Shown here piece after piece: positions 1-10,328 of a stretch of 64,000 bases of DNA (position 1 is the first letter of the stretch; each line of letters starts with the position of its first letter). Under the pieces are notes generated by a model. It saw only the letters and a program-made list of their open reading frames with translations. It was not told where the DNA came from and made no database searches. The DNA comes from VRUE01 sp040879985 (GTDB lineage: Bacteria; Actinomycetota; Thermoleophilia; Solirubrobacterales; 70-9). The translations under genes were made by a program, and so were the position numbers. The DNA lies in assembly GCA_040879985.1 (NCBI GenBank), contig JBBDJH010000021.1, positions 124,001 through 188,000 of the forward strand, read 5' to 3'.

Positions 1-1
1 C

Positions 2-2479
2 CCGCAGTTCGCGCCGATCGCCGGCCAGGCGGCGACCTTCTGGGGGGTGCCCTGGGCGGCCGAGCACGACCGCTTTCGGATCCATGGGGTGAACAGCACG
101 GGCATCGACCGCACCGGCGCCCACCTGAGCGGCTTCTCGGAAGCCAACCGCGTCCCCTACGAGCCCTCCTGGGGCCCGATCCGCCCCTTCTTCACCAACC
201 CGACCGAGTGCTCGGGAGAGCCGCTGCCGGTCGAGGTGCTGATGGACTCCTGGGCCGACCCGGTCGCGCGCGGGGGGCAGTGGGTGGAAGCGAGGGTGCT
301 GACCGACACTCTGAACGGCTGCGAGCAGCTCGAGTTCGAACCCTCGATCAGCCTGCGCCCGACCGTCTCGGTCTCCGACTCGCCCTCGGGCCTCGACGTC
401 AAGCTGGAGATCCCGCAGAACAACGACCCGCCCGCCGAAGCGCTCGGCAACCCCGACCTCGCCCACGACCCCGACGAGGACACCGGCGCCCCGGCCTACT
501 GGCGCACGCCTGCGGGCCGCGCCACTGCCCACCTCAAGGACACCACCGTGGCGCTGCCCGAGGGCACCTCCTTCAACCCGGCGGCGGCCAACGGCGTGCG
601 CGGCTGCTCCACCGCGCAGATCGGCCTCACCGACATCGAGCCGAAAGCGACCTTCAACAACGATCAGGTGCAGTGTCCCGAAGAGTCGAAGATGGGCACG
701 CTGAAGATCGTCAGCCCGCTTCTCCCAGATCCCCTCTTCGGCGAGGTCTACGCCGCCCCCCAGCACGACAACCCGTTCCCGGGCTCGCTGACCGCGATCT
801 ACATGGTCGCCCAGGACGAGGAGCGCGGATTGAGCATCAAGCTACCGGGCAAGGTCGATCTGGACCCCGACACCGGCCAGATCTCGACCACCTTCCTCGA
901 CAACCCGCAGCTGCCCTTCACCTCCTTCGAGCTGAAGTTCAAGTCGGGGCCCAGGGCGCCGCTCAACACGCCGGCGGTCTGCGGGCAGTTCCGCAACTCG
1001 ATCTCGCTGATCCCCTGGTCCTTCCCGCACTCGGGGCCCGAGCCTGTGATCGAGGACCGCTTCGAGATCGACTCCGCGCCCAACAACCTGGCCTGCGTCA
1101 CCGAGCCCGAGGATCGCCTCTTCACCCCGGGCTTCGCCGCCGGCACCACGCCGGCGATCGCCGGCGCCTACACCGGCTTCACCATGGACGTGACCCGGAT
1201 CGACGGCCAGCAGGAGATCTCCTCGATCGCCGTCAACCTGCCGCCGGGCCTGACCGCCAACCTCACCCACACCCCCTACTGCCCCGAGCACCTGATCGCG
1301 GCGGCAAAGCTCAGAAGCGGCAAGGAGGAGACCGCCGACCCCTCCTGTCCGGCGGTCTCGCGGATGGGCCACGTCACCGCGATGGCGGGAGCGGGCCCCC
1401 TGCCCCTGCCGACCAGCGGCCAGCTCTACATCGCCGGCCCCTATGACCCAGACGGCGCCGGACCGAAACCGCTGGCGCCCTTCTCGATCGTGGTGGTGGC
1501 CCCGGCGATCGCCGGCGGCACCCCCCAGCAGCCGACCTTCGACCTGGGCAACGTGGTGATCAGAAGCGCCGGCTACGTCGACCCGCGCACGGCCAAGGTG
1601 ACGATCGCCTCCACCCCCGTCCCCTACATCGTCGGCGGCGTGCCGCTGCGCATCCGCCACATCCAGGTGGCGATCGACAAGCCGGCCTTCATGCTCAACC
1701 CGACCAACTGCGCCCCCAACGGGGTGGTAGGGACGATCGGCGGCGCCGCCGATCCCTTCGACCCGGCCGATGACAGCGCCGCCTCGCTCCTCGCCCCCTT
1801 CCAGGTATCGGGCTGCGCGGGCCTTGGCTTCAAGCCAAAGCTCTCCCTGCGCTTCTTCGGCAAGCACCACCGCGGCGCCAACCAGCGGCTCAAGGCGGTG
1901 CTCACGCCAAGGCCGGGCGATGCCAACATCTCGCGCGCCGCGGTCACCCTGCCGAGGAGCACCTTCCTCGATCAGGCGAACATCCGCACGATCTGCACCC
2001 GCGTGCAGTTCGCCTCCAATGCCTGCCCGCCGGGATCGATCTACGGCTACGCCAAGGCCTGGACGCCGCTGCTCAGAGAGCCGGTGCAGGGCCCGGTCTA
2101 CCTGCGCTCATCCGATAACCAGCTGCCCGACATGGTCGCCCACCTGCGGGGACAGTTCGACGTCGAGCTGGTCGGCAAGATCGACTCGGTCAGGGGCGGC
2201 ATCCGCTCCATCTTCGACGTCGTCCCCGACGCCCCGGTCTCCAAGTTCGTGCTCAACATGCGCGGCGGCAAGCGCAGCCTGATCGTCAACTCCAAGAACA
2301 TCTGCCGCTTCCCCGGCAAGGCGACGGTCAACCTCAAAGCCCAAAACGGCCGCCGCCACCGCTTCCGCCCGAAGATCCGCAACAGCTGCAAGAAGCAGCG
2401 GCGGGCGCGCGGCAAGGGGAAGGGCAAGAAGCGGCGGCGGGGCGGGCATCGGCGCGCCGGAAAGGGAGGTAGGCGATGA
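2..2479 (+). CDS. Family-A large secreted protein, 5' end outside window
   Basis: The reading frame is open from base 2; the first codons read TFWGVPWAAEHD, matching the interior of the paralogue at 7047 (LWGVPWAAAND), so the true start and signal peptide lie upstream of the window. About 825 residues are visible. Family marks seen: an SPSGLDV block, DNPF..SLTAIY, a C..QIG pair, PGDANISRAAV, CTRVQF...CPPGSIYGYA and LRSSDNQLPDMV. The last 30 or so residues are almost all Arg, Lys and Gly after a Cys. The stop overlaps the next ATG (ATGA, 2476-2479), so translation is probably coupled. The function is unknown. The paralogues at 7047 and 12020 imply an exported, repeat-rich surface protein. Confidence 0.85.
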   Translation, partial: PQFAPIAGQAATFWGVPWAAEHDRFRIHGVNSTGIDRTGAHLSGFSEANRVPYEPSWGPIRPFFTNPTECSGEPLPVEVLMDSWADPVARGGQWVEARVLTDTLNGCEQLEFEPSISLRPTVSVSDSPSGLDVKLEIPQNNDPPAEALGNPDLAHDPDEDTGAPAYWRTPAGRATAHLKDTTVALPEGTSFNPAAANGVRGCSTAQIGLTDIEPKATFNNDQVQCPEESKMGTLKIVSPLLPDPLFGEVYAAPQHDNPFPGSLTAIYMVAQDEERGLSIKLPGKVDLDPDTGQISTTFLDNPQLPFTSFELKFKSGPRAPLNTPAVCGQFRNSISLIPWSFPHSGPEPVIEDRFEIDSAPNNLACVTEPEDRLFTPGFAAGTTPAIAGAYTGFTMDVTRIDGQQEISSIAVNLPPGLTANLTHTPYCPEHLIAAAKLRSGKEETADPSCPAVSRMGHVTAMAGAGPLPLPTSGQLYIAGPYDPDGAGPKPLAPFSIVVVAPAIAGGTPQQPTFDLGNVVIRSAGYVDPRTAKVTIASTPVPYIVGGVPLRIRHIQVAIDKPAFMLNPTNCAPNGVVGTIGGAADPFDPADDSAASLLAPFQVSGCAGLGFKPKLSLRFFGKHHRGANQRLKAVLTPRPGDANISRAAVTLPRSTFLDQANIRTICTRVQFASNACPPGSIYGYAKAWTPLLREPVQGPVYLRSSDNQLPDMVAHLRGQFDVELVGKIDSVRGGIRSIFDVVPDAPVSKFVLNMRGGKRSLIVNSKNICRFPGKATVNLKAQNGRRHRFRPKIRNSCKKQRRARGKGKGKKRRRGGHRRAGKGGRR

Positions 2480-5400
2480 GGGCTAGGATCGGTTTGGCAG
2501 CGACCATAGCCGCGGTGGCGCTGGCGGCGCTCGCGCCGGCGGCCCAGGCCGGGCAGACCGTCGACCGGATCGCCGCCGGCGACCGGGTGACGCCGATCGG
2601 CTTCGGCGAACCGCCGGCGACCTTCCAGGACACCGCGGGAACCGGCGAGGGGCTGCTCGACCAGCCGCGCGGCATCGCGATCAACGACCCCGGCATCGCC
2701 GACGGCTCGACCGACCCGCAGGGCGCCAGCACCGATGGCTACCTCTATGTGGTGGAGGGAGCCTCATTGGGCGAGGGCAACAACCGGATCCAGGTCTTCG
2801 ACTCGGAAGGGAACTTCCGCTTCATGTTCGGCCGCGGCGTGCTCACCGGCGGCGACGGGGGCGAGGTCTGCGACGCGACCCAGACTCCCTGCGGGAACCC
2901 TAGCCCCGAAGCAGACGACGGCGCCGGCGAGTTCGACGGCCCGGTCGGGATCGCGCTCGACCAGGCGACGGGCGACGTCTACGTCAACGACCTGCGCAAC
3001 CGCCGCATCCAGCACTTCGCCGCCGACGGCAGCTTCATCCGCGCCTGGGGCTGGGGTGTCGATAACGGCGCCAATGAATTCCAGCTCTGCGAGGCGCCGG
3101 AAGACCTGCCGTGCCAGGCTGGCAACTCCGGCGCCAACGGCGGCCAGCTCCACTTCTTCCACGTCGCGGCCGGCGCGATCGTCGCCGACCCCTCACCCCC
3201 TCACCACGTCTTCGTCGGCGACGCCGGCAACCAGCGCATCCAGGAGTTCGCTCCCGACGGCAGCTTCGTGCGGCTCTGGGGCTGGGACGTGGTGCCGGCC
3301 GGCCAGCCGGGCGACCGCGGCGAAGGCGATGTCCTCGAGATCTGCGAATCGAGCGCGGCCGGCGCTTGCCAGGCGGGCAGGCAGCTGGCGACAGACGAGT
3401 CGCTGGAAGGAAGACAGCCGTCCCACCTGGCGCTCGACGCAGGCGGCGTCCTCTATGCCAACAGCAGATCTGTCTCTGGGGCGGCGTTGCTGCGCTTCGA
3501 CACCAACGCGGCCGCCCCGGCCAGTCTGCTGATGGCACCGGTGTTCCGCGACCGCGACGGCGCGCCGCCGCAGGGCTTCACCGGCACCGACGGCAGCGCC
3601 CAGGCGATGGCGATCGACCCCGGTTCCGGCAACCTGCTGGTGGTGGGCCGGCGCGACGGCGAGGGCTTCATCCAGGAGCTCGACACGGCGGTCGAGCCGC
3701 CGGTCGAGGTCGATCGCCACGTGGTCGGCAATACCGGCCTGGGCGGCGATTTCATGTCGATGAAGGCGATCGCCGCCGACCCCGCGAGCGGCGAGATCCA
3801 CTTCTCGGGGGACAGCGGGAACACCGGCCACCGCGTGCTCGCCGCCGACGCCGACGGCGCCCCGCCGGCCCTGATGGCGATCGACGATCCCTCGGCGACC
3901 GTCGACGAGGACAAAGCCACCTTCTCGGGCACGATCACCCCCGGCGGCCCGCCCGGCTTCAACACCTTCTACGCCTTCCAGTACTCCCGCGACGGCAAAG
4001 AGTGGCTGAGCACCCCAGAGCGCTCCCTGGGCGACACGGGCGAAGCGGTGGCAGTCGAAGAGCAAGTCAGCGGCCTCGAGCCCAACAGCCTCTACCGGGT
4101 GCGCCTGGCGACCCGCAAGTCCTTCGCCAACCCCGAGGCGCTGAGCGGAGAGGTCAGCTTCACCTCCGATGCGATCCCGCCCACGGTGCAGACCGCCCAC
4201 CCGGCGGCGCGCGCCGACACCAGCGCCGTGCTGGTGGGGCGGATCAACCCCAACAACTCGCCCACCGCCTACCGCTTCGAGTGGGGCCCAGACCCCGGCC
4301 CGCCCTACCCCAACTCGGCCCCGGTCCCCGACGGCGACGCCGGGGCGGACTTCGGCTCCAAGCCGATCGTGCAGGAAGTCACCGGCCTCAAACCCAACAC
4401 CACCTACCGCTACCGCCTGGTCGCCGACAACGGGGTCGAGGAGGCCCCCGGCGACACGCTGGTCGAGGGCGAGGAGCGCAGCTTCACCACCCGCGCCGCC
4501 CTGCCGACGCCGCCGGGGCGCGGCTACGAGCTGGTATCGCCGGCCGAGAAGATCGGCGGCGCCGGGGTGGGCGAGTGGTACGTCGGACTTGGCAGCATCG
4601 CCAACAGTGGCCGCGCCGCGCAGATCGGCGAGCGCTTCGCGGCCAATGGGACGGTCGGCTCGATGCTCCTCGACGGCGCCCACACCTACATCAACGACAC
4701 CGCCCTGGCGGAGCGGGTGGACGGCAGGACGGGCTGGGTCAGCCACTCGCCGCTCACCCACCCCGGTTGCGCAATCGAGGCCACCCGCTCGCTCGCCATC
4801 CAGGCCGCGGCGCCGGACCTCTCGCTGGCCACCTGGAACAGCAACGGCGGCACCGTGCACATGGGCATGCCCGGGGCCGAGGACACGCTCTGCACCTGGA
4901 ACGAAGGCACTGAAGTCTCCAACCCCTCCTACATCAGCGATTGGCAGGGCCGCTGGGAGCTCTTCGGCCCCACCGACCTCGAGCAGGTGCCGACCGCAAG
5001 CGCCGCGGGGACCGCCACCGCGGTGGCGGCCGGGGGCGGGCACGTACTGGGGACCAGCGGCATGCGCGGCCTGGCCGGCCCGGAAGACCCCACCCACCCC
5101 GACTGGCCAGACCTGACCGCCGGGCAGACGGTCTACCTCGACGACGTCTCGGCCGGCCTCTCCGACAGCTACCCGGGGGCGGGGATCAGGGAGCTGGTGC
5201 AGGTCTGCGCCGGGGGCACCGAGCTGCCGGTCGTCGCTGGGTCCGGCAAGCTGGCGGCAGAGGAATGCGCGCCGCCGGGGCCGGGCCGCTCGCACAGCCT
5301 CGTCTCGCGACGGGGTGCGGTCGGGGCAGCCGGCGAGGGCGCGATCTCCGCCAACGGCTCGCGGACCTTCTTCCTCGCCCCCGACCCCGGCGCCGAAGGG

Positions 5401-7050
5401 GTGCCAAGCGGCGTCGCCGAGGTTCCGAGCCCGGCCGGGCAGTTCTGCGACTCGGCCGGGGAGACCTGTCCGCCGCAGCTCTTCGTGCGCCAGCGCAACC
5501 CCGACGGCAGCGTGGTCACCCGCTGGATCTCGCGGGCCGAGAATGGCCTCTTCGGCGAACAGGCGGCGACGCTGACCGGGACGGTGCGCTTCGAGGGGGC
5601 GACTCCGGACGGCAAGACTGTCTTCTTCCGCACCAACTCGCCGCTGAGCGAAGACGACCCCAACGGCACGGGAGCCCCGGTGCCCGGCGGCGTCAAGACC
5701 GGCAGCGCCTCGAGTCTCTCCTGGGACCTCTACGCCTACGAGCTGGCCGACGGCCCCGACCCCACCGACGGCGGCACGCTGACCCGGATCACGGCGGGGC
5801 CCGACGGGGACGGGGACTGCAACCGGCCCCAGAACCCTCCCGCGAACTCGGCGATCCTGCGCTTCGCCTCCGAGGACGGCAGCCGCGCCTACTTCGTCTG
5901 CGCGGCGCCGCTGGGCGGCGTCGAAGGGGGCCCCGCCGGCAACCTCAGCGAGCCGGGCGGCGAACCGGCCACCGCCGATCGGGCCAACCTCTACCTCTAC
6001 GACGCCAAGCTGCCGGTCGCGCAGCGCTGGCGCTTCGTGGCGCGACTGCCGGCGACGATCGACGACGGGCCGGCGGCGTGCGCGACGGCTGGCAGCACGC
6101 CGACGGCGCAGATCCAGCCCAGCGGCCAGCACTCCGGCTTGCCGCTGACCTCCACCTCCAGCAGCTGCGTGCGCGGCACCGCCGACGGGGAGTTCCTGAG
6201 CTTCTGGACCCCGGGGCGGCTGACCGCCGACGATCCCGACGAGGCCTCGATGGACATCTACGCCTTCGACGCGGCCGAGGATGAGCTCGTCCGCGTCACC
6301 GCGCCGCGCGGCGGGGCGGGAGGCAGCTACGAATGCATCACCGAAGGCGCCCACACCGGGCTGCGCTGCTTCGGCGACCTGGGCTTCGACCGGGCAGGCA
6401 CCGGCATCGCCTCCAAGCCGCTGGTTCCCGGCGACCGGATCGTCTTCTTCCAGTCGCGCTCGCGGCTGGTCGCCGCCGACGAAGACGACGCCTACGACGT
6501 CTACGAGTGGCGCAACGGGACGCTGTCGCTGCTCAGCTCCGGCAAGAGCGACAGCGACGGCGCCTTCTTCAAGGGCAACGAGCGCAACGGGCGCAACGCC
6601 TACTTCGCCACCCGCGACCAGTACTCCTGGCAGGACTTCGACGCCGTGGCCGACGTCTACACCGCCCGGGTCGGCGGCGGCATCCCCGAGCCGCCCCCCC
6701 CGCCCGCCTGCGCGGTGCTGGTCGGCGCCTGCAGGGGCGCGGGCAGCGCCGCGCCGCCGGGCGCCTCGCCGGCCAGCGCCGTCTTCCAGGGCCCCGGCAA
6801 CATCGCGCCGGCGGGGCAGCCCCGCAACCGCTGCGCGAAGCTCTCGCGGCGGGCGCGCAAGCTCGCCGGCAAGGCAAAGCGGCTGCGCCGCAGCGCAAGG
6901 CGCGCCGCCCGCCGCGGCCAGGGCCGCCGCGTCCGCCGCCTCAAGCCAAAGGTGCGCCGCAGCGCCCGCAAGGCGCGGCGCGCCGTCCGCGGGACGAAGC
7001 GCTGCCGCCGCGCCGCCCGAGCCGGCACCGACAAGAGGAGAAGCCGATGA
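2476..7050 (+). CDS. Secreted NHL-repeat / FN3-like / TolB-like protein with basic tail
   Basis: 1524 residues. A Sec signal peptide is clear (MRARIGLAATIAAVALAALA, cleavage near QAG, residue 26). Residues about 30-440 hold NHL-type propeller repeats (GNNRIQVFDSEGNFRFMFG, NRRIQHFAADGSF). Residues about 470-670 hold two fibronectin-III-like units with FEWGPDPG and TTYRYRLVADNG motifs. From residue about 680 comes a module opening GRGYELVSPAEKIGG, with TolB/WD40-like blades to about 1400. A Pro-rich hinge (PEPPPPP) and a 70-residue Arg/Lys tail with Cys end the protein. It overlaps both neighbours by 4 nt. The GRGYELVSP module recurs as the main body of the gene at 10325. Probably extracellular; ligand unknown. 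Confidence 0.88.
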   Translation: MRARIGLAATIAAVALAALAPAAQAGQTVDRIAAGDRVTPIGFGEPPATFQDTAGTGEGLLDQPRGIAINDPGIADGSTDPQGASTDGYLYVVEGASLGEGNNRIQVFDSEGNFRFMFGRGVLTGGDGGEVCDATQTPCGNPSPEADDGAGEFDGPVGIALDQATGDVYVNDLRNRRIQHFAADGSFIRAWGWGVDNGANEFQLCEAPEDLPCQAGNSGANGGQLHFFHVAAGAIVADPSPPHHVFVGDAGNQRIQEFAPDGSFVRLWGWDVVPAGQPGDRGEGDVLEICESSAAGACQAGRQLATDESLEGRQPSHLALDAGGVLYANSRSVSGAALLRFDTNAAAPASLLMAPVFRDRDGAPPQGFTGTDGSAQAMAIDPGSGNLLVVGRRDGEGFIQELDTAVEPPVEVDRHVVGNTGLGGDFMSMKAIAADPASGEIHFSGDSGNTGHRVLAADADGAPPALMAIDDPSATVDEDKATFSGTITPGGPPGFNTFYAFQYSRDGKEWLSTPERSLGDTGEAVAVEEQVSGLEPNSLYRVRLATRKSFANPEALSGEVSFTSDAIPPTVQTAHPAARADTSAVLVGRINPNNSPTAYRFEWGPDPGPPYPNSAPVPDGDAGADFGSKPIVQEVTGLKPNTTYRYRLVADNGVEEAPGDTLVEGEERSFTTRAALPTPPGRGYELVSPAEKIGGAGVGEWYVGLGSIANSGRAAQIGERFAANGTVGSMLLDGAHTYINDTALAERVDGRTGWVSHSPLTHPGCAIEATRSLAIQAAAPDLSLATWNSNGGTVHMGMPGAEDTLCTWNEGTEVSNPSYISDWQGRWELFGPTDLEQVPTASAAGTATAVAAGGGHVLGTSGMRGLAGPEDPTHPDWPDLTAGQTVYLDDVSAGLSDSYPGAGIRELVQVCAGGTELPVVAGSGKLAAEECAPPGPGRSHSLVSRRGAVGAAGEGAISANGSRTFFLAPDPGAEGVPSGVAEVPSPAGQFCDSAGETCPPQLFVRQRNPDGSVVTRWISRAENGLFGEQAATLTGTVRFEGATPDGKTVFFRTNSPLSEDDPNGTGAPVPGGVKTGSASSLSWDLYAYELADGPDPTDGGTLTRITAGPDGDGDCNRPQNPPANSAILRFASEDGSRAYFVCAAPLGGVEGGPAGNLSEPGGEPATADRANLYLYDAKLPVAQRWRFVARLPATIDDGPAACATAGSTPTAQIQPSGQHSGLPLTSTSSSCVRGTADGEFLSFWTPGRLTADDPDEASMDIYAFDAAEDELVRVTAPRGGAGGSYECITEGAHTGLRCFGDLGFDRAGTGIASKPLVPGDRIVFFQSRSRLVAADEDDAYDVYEWRNGTLSLLSSGKSDSDGAFFKGNERNGRNAYFATRDQYSWQDFDAVADVYTARVGGGIPEPPPPPACAVLVGACRGAGSAAPPGASPASAVFQGPGNIAPAGQPRNRCAKLSRRARKLAGKAKRLRRSARRAARRGQGRRVRRLKPKVRRSARKARRAVRGTKRCRRAARAGTDKRRSR

Positions 7051-10000
7051 AAAAGGCGATCGCGACCCTGACAGCGCTCGGCGCCCTGGCCCTCGCCCCC
7101 ACCGCGCAGGCGGCCCTCGGCGACGGCTTCGGCCTGGTGCCGATCAACGGCCACCCCGAAGCGGTGCAGCCGGTGCCCGCCTACCCCGAGGATGAGGCCT
7201 TCTGGGCGGGCCTGTGCCAGCGGGCCGCGGTTCCCCCGCCCGGGACGCCGATCCCGGTGCCGGGGGCCGGCGAATCGCCGCTCACCACCTTCGCGCCGGC
7301 GCTCAGCGGTGGCGATCCCTTTCACGTCGAGGTGCCGGCCCCGACCGTGCCGGTCCATTGCATCGACTGGGGGGCGCCGGCGCCGGTCAACCTGCCCGGC
7401 GAAAGCTGGACCGTGGCGCCGCGCTGGCGGCTGCCCGGCGCCAGCCAGGCGGGAGCCCACCCCGACGGCACCACGACCCTGGCGCTGAAGCGGATTCCGG
7501 CCGGCGACGCTTCCCAAGGGGCGACCGACGGCCACGCGGACAACGTGCTGGTGGAAGTGCCGCCGGGGCTGATCGCCAACCCGCAGGCGGTCGGCGAGTG
7601 CAGCCAGGAGATCTTCGCCGTCAAGCCGACGCTCTGCCCGCCGCAGGCGCAGGTGGGGATTCTCCACCTGCACATGGCGGCGAGCAGCGTCGGCAACAAT
7701 ATGGTCGGCCCCACTTGGAGCGCCATCTACCCGGTCTGGAACCTGGAGCCGCGCAAAGGGAGGGTGGCGGAGCTGGGCTTCGCCTACGCCTCGGGCGAGA
7801 AGGCGGTGACGGTGAGGATCGGCGCCCGCCTGCGCAGCGAGGGCGACTTCGGCGCCACCGCCTTCGTCGGCCAGATCCCCGCCCCGCTGCCGCTCTCCTC
7901 GCAGCAGATCACGCTCTGGGGGGTGCCTTGGGCGGCGGCCAACGACGAGTGGCGCGGCCAGCTGGAGCTGAGGCCGGGCAGCACGTTGACGGCCTGCAAC
8001 AACCAGCCGGAGACTGGCGAAACCCAGCACTACATCCCCCCCGGCGGTCTCGCCCCGGAGTGCCGGGCCACCTACGACCCCTCATGGGGGCCGATCCGCC
8101 CCTTCGTGATCAACGAGACCGACTGCAACCCCGCCCCCGCCGCGCGGGTCTGGGTCGACGCCTACCAGCGCCCCGGCTCCTTCGACGCCGACGGCAACCC
8201 GGTGCCCGACCCCGACTGGGCGACGGCGGAGTCGGTCTCCCCGCCGGTCACGGGATGTGGGGCGCTGGAGTTCTCACCCGACCTCGACGCCCGCCCAAGC
8301 ACCGACGCCGCCGACTCGCCCAGCGGCCTCGACGTCGACCTGCGCATTCCCCAGAACGAAGACCCCGACGGCCTCGCCACCGCGCAGCTGAAGAAGAGCG
8401 TCGTCACCCTGCCCGAGGGGCTGGTCCTGAACCCCTCGGCGGCCAACGGCCTCGCCGCCTGCTCCTCGCAGCAGATCGGCCTGAAGACGACCTCGGGCGC
8501 CGAGCCGCGGCCGATCCGCTTCGATAACTCAGACCCCTCCGACGGGGTGGGGCGCGAGTGCCCGCAGGCATCGAAGATCGCCACCGTGGAGGTCGAGAGC
8601 CCGGCCCTGGCCGATCGGGACCAGCCCAGCGGCGAGGCCTACATCGCCAGCCCCCACGACAACCCCTTCGACTCCCTCCTCGCCCTCTACATCGTCGTGC
8701 GCAGCCCCGAGCGCGGCCTGATCGCCAAGCTCGCCGGCGAGGTGCGCGCCGACCCCCGCACGGGCCAGCTGACCACGACCTTCGACCACAACCCGCAGCT
8801 GCCCGTCTCCGAGCTGCGCCTCGACCTCGAGGGCGGCGCCCGGGCGCCGCTGCGCACCCCGGCGACCTGCGGGGAGTACGCGACCGTCTCGCGGCTGGTC
8901 CCCTGGTCGGATCCCGGCGGGCGCGGGGTCACCAGCACCGACCGCTATGAGATCTCCAAGGGCCCCGGCGGCGGTCCCTGCGCCGACTCCGAGGCCGAGC
9001 TGCCCCACGCGCCCGGCTTTCAGGCCGGCACCGTGAGCCCGATCGCCGGCGCCCACAGCCCCTTCGTCTTGAACCTGCGGCGCTCCGACGGCTCGCAGAA
9101 CTTCGGCGCGCTGACGATCGCCCCGCCGCCCGGCCTGGTCGCGAAGCTGGCCGGCACCCCATACTGCCCCGAGGCGGCGCTGGCCGCGGCGGCCGCCAAG
9201 GACGGCCGCGAGGAGCAGACCTCCCCGTCCTGCCCGGCGGCCTCGCGGGTCGGCGCCGTGCACGCGGCGGCCGGCGCCGGCCCCGACCCCTACTGGACCC
9301 AGGGCACCGCCTACCTAACCGGCCCCTACAAGGGCGCCCCGCTCTCGCTGGCGATCGTCGCCCCGGCGGTCGCCGGTCCCTTCGACCTCGGCACGGTGGT
9401 GGTGCGCACGGCGCTGCACGTCCACCCCCACACCGCCCAGATCACCGCCGTGGCGGACCCGATCCCCCACATCCTCGAGGGCATCCCGCTCGACGTGCGC
9501 GAGGTCAGCGTGCGGCTGGACCGGCCCAACTTCACCCTCAACCCAACCTCCTGCAACCCGATGGCGGTCAGCGGCACGCTGCTCTCCACCCAGGGCGCCC
9601 TCGCCGCCCTCACCCAGCGCTTCCAGCTAGCCGAGTGCCGGCGCCTGGGCTTCGAGCCACGGATGAGCCTGCGCCTGCACGGCGGCGTCAAACGGGGCAA
9701 GTACCAGGGCCTGCGCGCCGTCGTCAGGCCGCGCCCCGGCGACGCCAACATCTCGCGCACCGCGGTGCGGATGCCCAGGAGCGCCTTTCTCGCCCAGGAC
9801 CACATCCGCACGGTCTGCACCCGGGTGCAGTTCGCCGCCGATGTTTGCCCCAAGGGCTCGGTCTACGGCCACGCGATCGCCTACTCGCCGCTGCTCGACT
9901 TCCCGCTGCAAGGCAACGTCTACCTGCGCTCCTCCGATAACCCTCTGCCCGACCTGGTCGCCGACCTCAGAGGCCCCGCCCACCAGCCGCTGCGAATCGA

Positions 10001-10328
10001 GCTGGTCGGCCGTACCGACTCGGTCAAGGGCGCGCTGCGCAACACCTTCGACGTCGTCCCCGACGCCCCGGTCTCCTACTTCCGCCTGCGCCTCTTCGGC
10101 GGCAAGAAGGGCCTGATCGTCAACTCCCGCAACATCTGCCTGGGCGCCAACCGCGCCGCGGTGCGCCTCGACGCCCACAACGGCCGCCGCGCCAAGCTGC
10201 GCCCGGCGGCCTTCAACCCGCGCTGCAAGAAGGTGCACCGCAAGCTGCGGCGGGCGAAGCGCAAGCGGGCGGCGCAGAAGCGGCGAGCGGCGAAGCGCCG
10301 GGCCGGCAAGCGCCGGGCGAGGCGATGA
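7047..10328 (+). CDS. Family-A large secreted protein (intact copy)
   Basis: 1093 residues from the ATG at 7047. That start overlaps the previous stop and sits behind an AAGAGGAGAAG ribosome site; the open frame extends upstream but without a plausible start. The signal peptide is MKKAIATLTALGALALAPTA. This is the only full-length copy of family A apart from 12020. Shared landmarks run in order: GVPWAAANDEW, PSWGPIRPF, SPSGLDVDLRIPQN, DNPFDSLLALYIV, TGQLTTTF..NPQLP, PYCPEAAL, PGDANISRTAV, CTRVQFAADVCP and LRSSDNPLPDLV. The C-terminus is strongly basic (KVHRKLRRAKRKRAAQKRR) after a Cys. The pattern looks like repeated beta-sandwich units. I recognise no named domain and assign no function. Confidence 0.88.
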   Translation: MKKAIATLTALGALALAPTAQAALGDGFGLVPINGHPEAVQPVPAYPEDEAFWAGLCQRAAVPPPGTPIPVPGAGESPLTTFAPALSGGDPFHVEVPAPTVPVHCIDWGAPAPVNLPGESWTVAPRWRLPGASQAGAHPDGTTTLALKRIPAGDASQGATDGHADNVLVEVPPGLIANPQAVGECSQEIFAVKPTLCPPQAQVGILHLHMAASSVGNNMVGPTWSAIYPVWNLEPRKGRVAELGFAYASGEKAVTVRIGARLRSEGDFGATAFVGQIPAPLPLSSQQITLWGVPWAAANDEWRGQLELRPGSTLTACNNQPETGETQHYIPPGGLAPECRATYDPSWGPIRPFVINETDCNPAPAARVWVDAYQRPGSFDADGNPVPDPDWATAESVSPPVTGCGALEFSPDLDARPSTDAADSPSGLDVDLRIPQNEDPDGLATAQLKKSVVTLPEGLVLNPSAANGLAACSSQQIGLKTTSGAEPRPIRFDNSDPSDGVGRECPQASKIATVEVESPALADRDQPSGEAYIASPHDNPFDSLLALYIVVRSPERGLIAKLAGEVRADPRTGQLTTTFDHNPQLPVSELRLDLEGGARAPLRTPATCGEYATVSRLVPWSDPGGRGVTSTDRYEISKGPGGGPCADSEAELPHAPGFQAGTVSPIAGAHSPFVLNLRRSDGSQNFGALTIAPPPGLVAKLAGTPYCPEAALAAAAAKDGREEQTSPSCPAASRVGAVHAAAGAGPDPYWTQGTAYLTGPYKGAPLSLAIVAPAVAGPFDLGTVVVRTALHVHPHTAQITAVADPIPHILEGIPLDVREVSVRLDRPNFTLNPTSCNPMAVSGTLLSTQGALAALTQRFQLAECRRLGFEPRMSLRLHGGVKRGKYQGLRAVVRPRPGDANISRTAVRMPRSAFLAQDHIRTVCTRVQFAADVCPKGSVYGHAIAYSPLLDFPLQGNVYLRSSDNPLPDLVADLRGPAHQPLRIELVGRTDSVKGALRNTFDVVPDAPVSYFRLRLFGGKKGLIVNSRNICLGANRAAVRLDAHNGRRAKLRPAAFNPRCKKVHRKLRRAKRKRAAQKRRAAKRRAGKRRARR

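Noticed and set aside
3193..6354. A 1053-residue open frame on the minus strand
   Set aside because: It mirrors the codon pattern of the well-supported plus-strand gene 2476-7050 and encodes only Arg/Gly/Ala-rich noise; no signal peptide, motif or ribosome site.
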